From Acestrorhynchus altus (lineage: Eukaryota; Chordata; Actinopteri; Characiformes; Acestrorhynchidae): a stretch of DNA of 64,000 bases. The notes beneath the pieces were generated by a model. That model worked only from the letters and a program-made list of their open reading frames with translations. It was not told the DNA's origin and did not search any database. Positions 59,881 through 64,000 of this stretch are shown here, in pieces. Location of the stretch: contig CM067521.1 of NCBI GenBank assembly GCA_034509495.1, forward strand, positions 5,256,292-5,320,291, read 5' to 3'. How positions within the stretch are numbered: the first letter of the stretch is position 1; each line of letters starts with the position of its first letter. A program made the translations under genes and the position numbers.

Positions 59881-60678
59881 ATTGTTGCATCACAATTGCA
59901 GCTGATTGTTGAATATTCCATCGGCAGGACTGTACCAACCAGGGACCAACCAGGGACCAGCCATGGAAAATCCTGCGGTATGTACTGTGTTAGAACTGTA
60001 ATCTTTAGCTCACTATGAACCTGCATCTACACAACGAATGGTCAAACCTCTTGATAGAGAGATAGAGAGAGATAGCGATTGACTGGAGCCTAAAAAAATG
60101 CCTTAACACCCGTGTAAATCATTAGCGTCCTGCAAAAACCTCACGTTTCTACTCCCAGGGTGCCAAAGTGAAGGTTGCCCACTGCCTCACTGTGCTCACT
60201 GCCTCAGTGTGTGTGTTCACTAGTGTGTATATGTGTGTGTTCACTACACAGATGGGTTAAAGGAGGTAGATTTGTTAACTGCTGAAAGCCAAATGGTTTA
60301 TAAAGATCTTTATTTTGTTGAGGATGGGTGTCCATATGCCCTTGACCTGGATTACCCACGTCTGCACTGGAGCTTCAAGGCTAAAATAACCAACAGTCAA
60401 TGAAAGCTTAAACCCCACCAATCAGCACTGAACTTATGATGCTAATGTCCATCAAGTGTGACCTGACTTAGACCTACAGTTTTCACCATACTAATTGTTG
60501 GGATATATGCTTACATGACTTGTAAGATACATTAGCTTTGTATCTCTGGTGTAAAATTAAAGAAGCAAACTTCAGATGCCACAAATGTTCTGGACAATTC
60601 ACAAATTTTGTGGTAATTTGTGTGAATACTGGGAAATGGAGGGAAACTCTGGAGTACATCCATGGTGCAGGCCGAGTT

Positions 60679-62124
60679 CTAGCTGTCTGGAATATTAAGA
60701 TTGTTCTTTATCTGATGCTGCTCCAGAAATTCAGACGTCTCCTCTGCAATTTGTCCTGGGATGCGGAAGTCGATCGGAATTGGCTGGGATTGGGGTACTG
60801 GTGGGGAGTGTCTGACAGGGGAGGACTTGGGGCTGGAGGCATTACGGGAGTCTGGATTCTCCATGTTGCAGCCTGTGCCTTGCAGGAACTGCATAAAATT
60901 CTCCTGTATGGATCCATCGCGACTGGGCAGGCGTTCCTGCTCATCCCCGGCCAGCAGGCGGAACAGGAATGGCAGTTGCTTACTGAGCTCTTGCCGGATC
61001 TGCCTGTTCAGGCATCCATAGAAGAATGGGTTTGAAGTGAAGCACAGATAACCAATCCAGGTGACTACATCCTCCAGGGGTGCATGAGAGGCAGGTTGCA
61101 GGGATGCAAGTGCCGAATACAGGTGGAAGGAAAAGTAAGGAAGCCAGCAGAACAGGAACTGCCCACCTAGAGCTGCCAAAATGGCTGCTGCTTTTCCCCC
61201 TCCAAATGGGCGATGGGGTGTCCCATGGGCACCGGTGCCTGTCCCGGTTGTGGAATTAGATCTGGAACCAGATCCAGAGCTTGTTACCATGGTCGAGCGG
61301 CTGCTAAGGGATTCAGAGCGTCTGCGCCGCAGAGTTTCAGTCCAGGTTGGCATCGGGCCATGCTGCATAGCTGCCACCCGTGCCACCTTAAACATGCTAC
61401 AGTACACCACCAAAATCAGTAGCAGCGGACAAAGGAAATAGACCAATGCAAAAAGGACCATGAATGCCACTCGATTGGCTCCACCCCCACTCCAGTGCAG
61501 AGAGCATCGTCTGTGTGTGTGAGTGGGAGTAGGCGGGACAGGGACATTAACTCCACTCCCATCAACCCCACTCCCTCCTGCATCTAGCATGTGAGCCCGC
61601 CCTCCCTGAAGCACCCATGCAAGAAGGGGCAGTGCAGACATCACAAGAGCTTTTGTCCAGATGCCACCCAGAACTCCACCCACCAGACCCAGAGTCATGC
61701 GGACTTCATAACGCATTGGATGAAGGACGTAGTAGTAGCGTTCCACATTGACAGCACATATGGACAAAATGGCTGCGCTGACCAGGCAAACACTCAGGAA
61801 CAGATAGCTGCGGCACAAGGCCTCAGAGCCCAAAAGAGTTCGGCTGGATCCAAACATCATCCCCATCATGCCCAGGGGCATCAACACCAGTGCTGCCAAC
61901 AGGTCCACCAGGCACAGGTGGAACACAAACACAAACTTGCGCAGCTGTGGAGCCCTGGCTATCACAAGCATGACTGCTGCATTTCCTGCCACAGCTAGTG
62001 CATCCATTAGCAGCATGACCACCAGTGCAAACAACTGGGACACAGCACCCCCTTCAGGTTCCTCAGAGAGTGACTTGTTGGCCAGCCATGAGGGCATTTG
62101 GGAGGAGTTCCTCTGTGATTCCAT
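60679..62124 (-). CDS. gpr61: Orphan G-protein-coupled receptor 61
   Basis: One uninterrupted 481-codon frame (human GPR61 about 451). Class A receptor of the amine-like orphan group, plasma membrane; mammalian GPR61 is reported constitutively Gs-active. Visible features: N-glycosylation sites at Asn6 and Asn16, seven hydrophobic segments, Asp74 in helix 2, Cys104 and Cys207 for the disulfide, ERY (128-130) in place of DRY, CWLP at 326-329, NPFFY at 365-369. The third intracellular loop carries SESLSSRSTMVTSSG and PHRPFGGGKAA, and the tail IDFRIPGQIAEETSEFLEQ, all family signatures. Loop 2 has a Gly/Pro/His-rich insertion (about 182-205). The start MESQRN matches the family's MES start. It faces the G-alpha gene tail to tail; TTTATT at 60309-60314 reads as AATAAA on the minus strand. 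No in-frame competitor start upstream is convincing. Confidence 0.95.
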   Translation of the reverse strand: MESQRNSSQMPSWLANKSLSEEPEGGAVSQLFALVVMLLMDALAVAGNAAVMLVIARAPQLRKFVFVFHLCLVDLLAALVLMPLGMMGMMFGSSRTLLGSEALCRSYLFLSVCLVSAAILSICAVNVERYYYVLHPMRYEVRMTLGLVGGVLGGIWTKALVMSALPLLAWVLQGGRAHMLDAGGSGVDGSGVNVPVPPTPTHTHRRCSLHWSGGGANRVAFMVLFALVYFLCPLLLILVVYCSMFKVARVAAMQHGPMPTWTETLRRRRSESLSSRSTMVTSSGSGSRSNSTTGTGTGAHGTPHRPFGGGKAAAILAALGGQFLFCWLPYFSFHLYSALASLQPASHAPLEDVVTWIGYLCFTSNPFFYGCLNRQIRQELSKQLPFLFRLLAGDEQERLPSRDGSIQENFMQFLQGTGCNMENPDSRNASSPKSSPVRHSPPVPQSQPIPIDFRIPGQIAEETSEFLEQHQIKNNLNIPDS

Positions 62125-62384
62125 AGAGGTACAAGAGGAAGGATGTGGTTACTCATGAGCTCATTTCCCATGGGCTTAGAGAGGAGTAATCTTCATCATT
62201 ATTATCATCTTCATTAAAATACCATTACAACAAGAATTCCCTAAAGGAGAGAAAAGAGAACAACCAATCAGATTCCAAGCACAAGAAACAGTTTTCATCA
62301 AACGTTTCAGATATTTTGAATTACATTCAGACAAAACCAAGTCGGCTACAGTCTCAAAAAACAAAAACATTTTGACTGTAGTGA

Positions 62385-63695
62385 AGTTCAGACAGAACTG
62401 AGATTGGACTAGCTGTCTTGGCTACAGTCAACAAGGCTATTGTTGGGATCAGAATGAACTGTAACGGCTACATTCAGAACTATGAACCCTTTTTACTTTG
62501 AACTCTTTTACAGACAGAACCGTGTCTGTAACAGGTATAGACAGAACTGAGTAGACTACATTTGGGTTCAGATAAAACTTCAGTCAGGCTCAAACAGAAC
62601 CATGTTGGCTACAGTCAGGTTCAGACAGAACCGTGTTAACTACAGTCAGGCGCAGGCAGAACTGTGTCATTTACTGTCAGGATCAGATAGATCCATGTTG
62701 ACCACAGTCAAGTTCAAAGAAATTGTGTTGGCTTCAGTCAGGTTCAGACAGAACTGTGTTGGCTACAACAGTCTGAACCATATTTACTACAGTCGTGTTC
62801 AGACAGAATGGTGTCAACTACAGTCAGGTTTAGACAGAATGGTGTTGACTACAGTCGGGTTGAGACACTACCATGTCAACTACAGTGTTGACATGGTTCA
62901 GACGAACTGTGTCGACAACAGTAAGGTTCAGACAGAACTACATCAGCTACAGTCGGGTTCAGACTGAACTGTGGTGATTATAATCAAGTTCAGACTGAAC
63001 TGTGTAGACAAGAGTCAGGTTCAGATAGAACCATATCAACTATAGTCGGGTTCAGACTGAACCATGTTGATTTTAGTTGGTTTCAGACTGAACAGTGTAG
63101 ACGACAGTCAGGTTCAAACTGAACAGTGTATACTACAGTCGGGTTCAGACAGAACCGTATCAACTACATTCAGGTTGAGACCAAATAGTGTAGACTACAG
63201 TCAGGTCCAGACAGAACTGTGTCAATAACAGTTGGGTTCAGACTGAACAGTGTAGACTACAGTCAGGTTCAGACAGAACGGTGTCAACTACAGTCGGGTT
63301 CAGACTGCGTGGTGTAGGCTACAGTCGAGTTCAGCCTGAACCGTGTCGATTACAGTTGGGTTCATACAGAAATGTTAACTACAGTCGGGTTCAGACTGAA
63401 TGGTGTAGACTACAGTCAGGTTCAGACAGAACCGTGTTGATTACAGTTGGGTTCTGACTGAACGGTGTAGACTACAGTCGGGTTCAGACTTAATAGTGTA
63501 GACTACAGTCAGGTTGAGACTGAACTGTGCCGAATACAGTTGGGTTCATACAGATCTGTGTCAATTATAGTCGGGTTCAGACTGAACCGTGTCAGACACA
63601 GTCGGATTTAGACAGAACCAGAAGGGCTTCAGTTGTACTGATTCAGAACCATGTCAACTAGAGTTGGGTTCAGATAGAACCATGTCAGATTCTCT
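62385..63695. repeat. 31-bp minisatellite, about 40 units, upstream of gpr61
   Basis: Roughly 1.3 kb of imperfect GGTTCAGACAGAACCGTGTT plus GACTACAGTCG units with drifting variants. It starts about 260 bp upstream of the gpr61 start codon (gpr61 is on the minus strand). Translations are low-complexity only. Confidence 0.95.
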
Positions 63696-63766
63696 GTTTC
63701 CATCCCTGCGCCCATCTGATTCAGTACTGATGCTGAAGCTAAATTTAAGAATGAGTGTATCCTCAG

Positions 63767-63790
63767 CACACACACACACACACACACACA
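63767..63790. repeat. (CA)n microsatellite
   Basis: About 12 CA units just right of the gpr61-side minisatellite. Confidence 0.93.
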
Positions 63791-63943
63791 CGCACCTGGT
63801 GTATGATGTTGCTTGTTAGCTGGTCTCAACACATTATCACCATCATCATCATCTTCTTCATCATCATAGGAAGTCAGCATGGAAGCAGGACAGAGTCTCT
63901 CTCAAGTGGAGGATGGAGGAGAGAGGAATCCACCGAACATTCT

Positions 63944-63988
<45 letters not shown>
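63944..63988. repeat. (CT)n microsatellite
   Basis: About 22 CT units at the right end of the window. Confidence 0.97.
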
Positions 63989-63992
<4 letters not shown>

Positions 63993-64000
63993 GTGCAGTG

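Noticed and set aside
54122..60678. Search for AMIGO1 or a second G-alpha gene between the G-alpha and gpr61 genes
   Set aside because: No leucine-rich-repeat or GTPase motif was recognised in any frame here.
61591..61998. Plus-strand 135-codon frame opposite gpr61
   Set aside because: Shadow of the real gpr61 reading frame; no independent similarity. Frames opposite atxn7l2 exon 5, cyb561d1 exons 1 and 3 and zbtb40 exons were dropped for the same reason.
62385..63695. Regular spaced repeats that might suggest a CRISPR array
   Set aside because: Units are contiguous, degenerate and without unique spacers; a eukaryotic minisatellite. The same holds for 28300-28700 and 48925-49715.

Overview
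The window is vertebrate, almost certainly teleost fish, nuclear DNA. It has intron-rich genes with canonical GT-AG junctions, protein sequences that read as vertebrate orthologues, and a dense load of Tc1/mariner DNA transposons, tRNA-derived SINEs, LINE 3' fragments and (CA)n/(GT)n microsatellites typical of ray-finned fish. The species cannot be fixed from sequence alone.

Five protein-coding genes can be reconstructed exon by exon. (1) 707-10856, + strand: the 3' part of ataxin-7-like 2 (atxn7l2), with the SCA7 zinc-binding motif and the second ataxin-7 family block; its first exons lie left of the window. (2) 16009-21337, +: cyb561d1, a three-exon cytochrome b561-type transmembrane protein behind a GC-rich promoter with a perfect CRE. 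(3) 25778-39281, -: zbtb40, a BTB/C2H2 zinc-finger protein in 15 coding exons that add up to one uninterrupted 1007-codon frame. (4) 44387-54121, +: a divergent transducin-class G-protein alpha subunit in 8 exons. Exons 2-7 have the standard Gi/Gt sizes, but the N-terminal helix is missing, several nucleotide-contact positions are changed, and the C-terminus is non-standard. (5) 60679-62124, -: gpr61, an orphan amine-like GPCR in a single coding exon.

From established knowledge, human 1p13.3 carries ATXN7L2-CYB561D1-AMIGO1-GPR61-GNAI3-GNAT2. The window keeps this neighbourhood, with zbtb40 (human 1p36) between cyb561d1 and the G-alpha gene and no AMIGO1 seen. The genes are functionally unrelated: chromatin (SAGA), membrane redox, transcription, and GPCR/G-protein signalling.

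The rest is introns and intergenic DNA filled with repeats: one structurally complete but dead Tc1 element with TA target duplications (13599-15165), at least nine decayed Tc1-like pieces, six copies of a long foldback repeat, several MITE families, LINE and SINE remnants, and many minisatellites. The most interesting items are the truncated G-alpha, its exon 3 held between complementary (TG)n and (CA)n arrays, a zbtb40 finger apparently replaced by a 45-nt exon, one minisatellite family present in opposite orientation in two zbtb40 introns, and an isolated near-perfect RFX X-box at 56546-56559.
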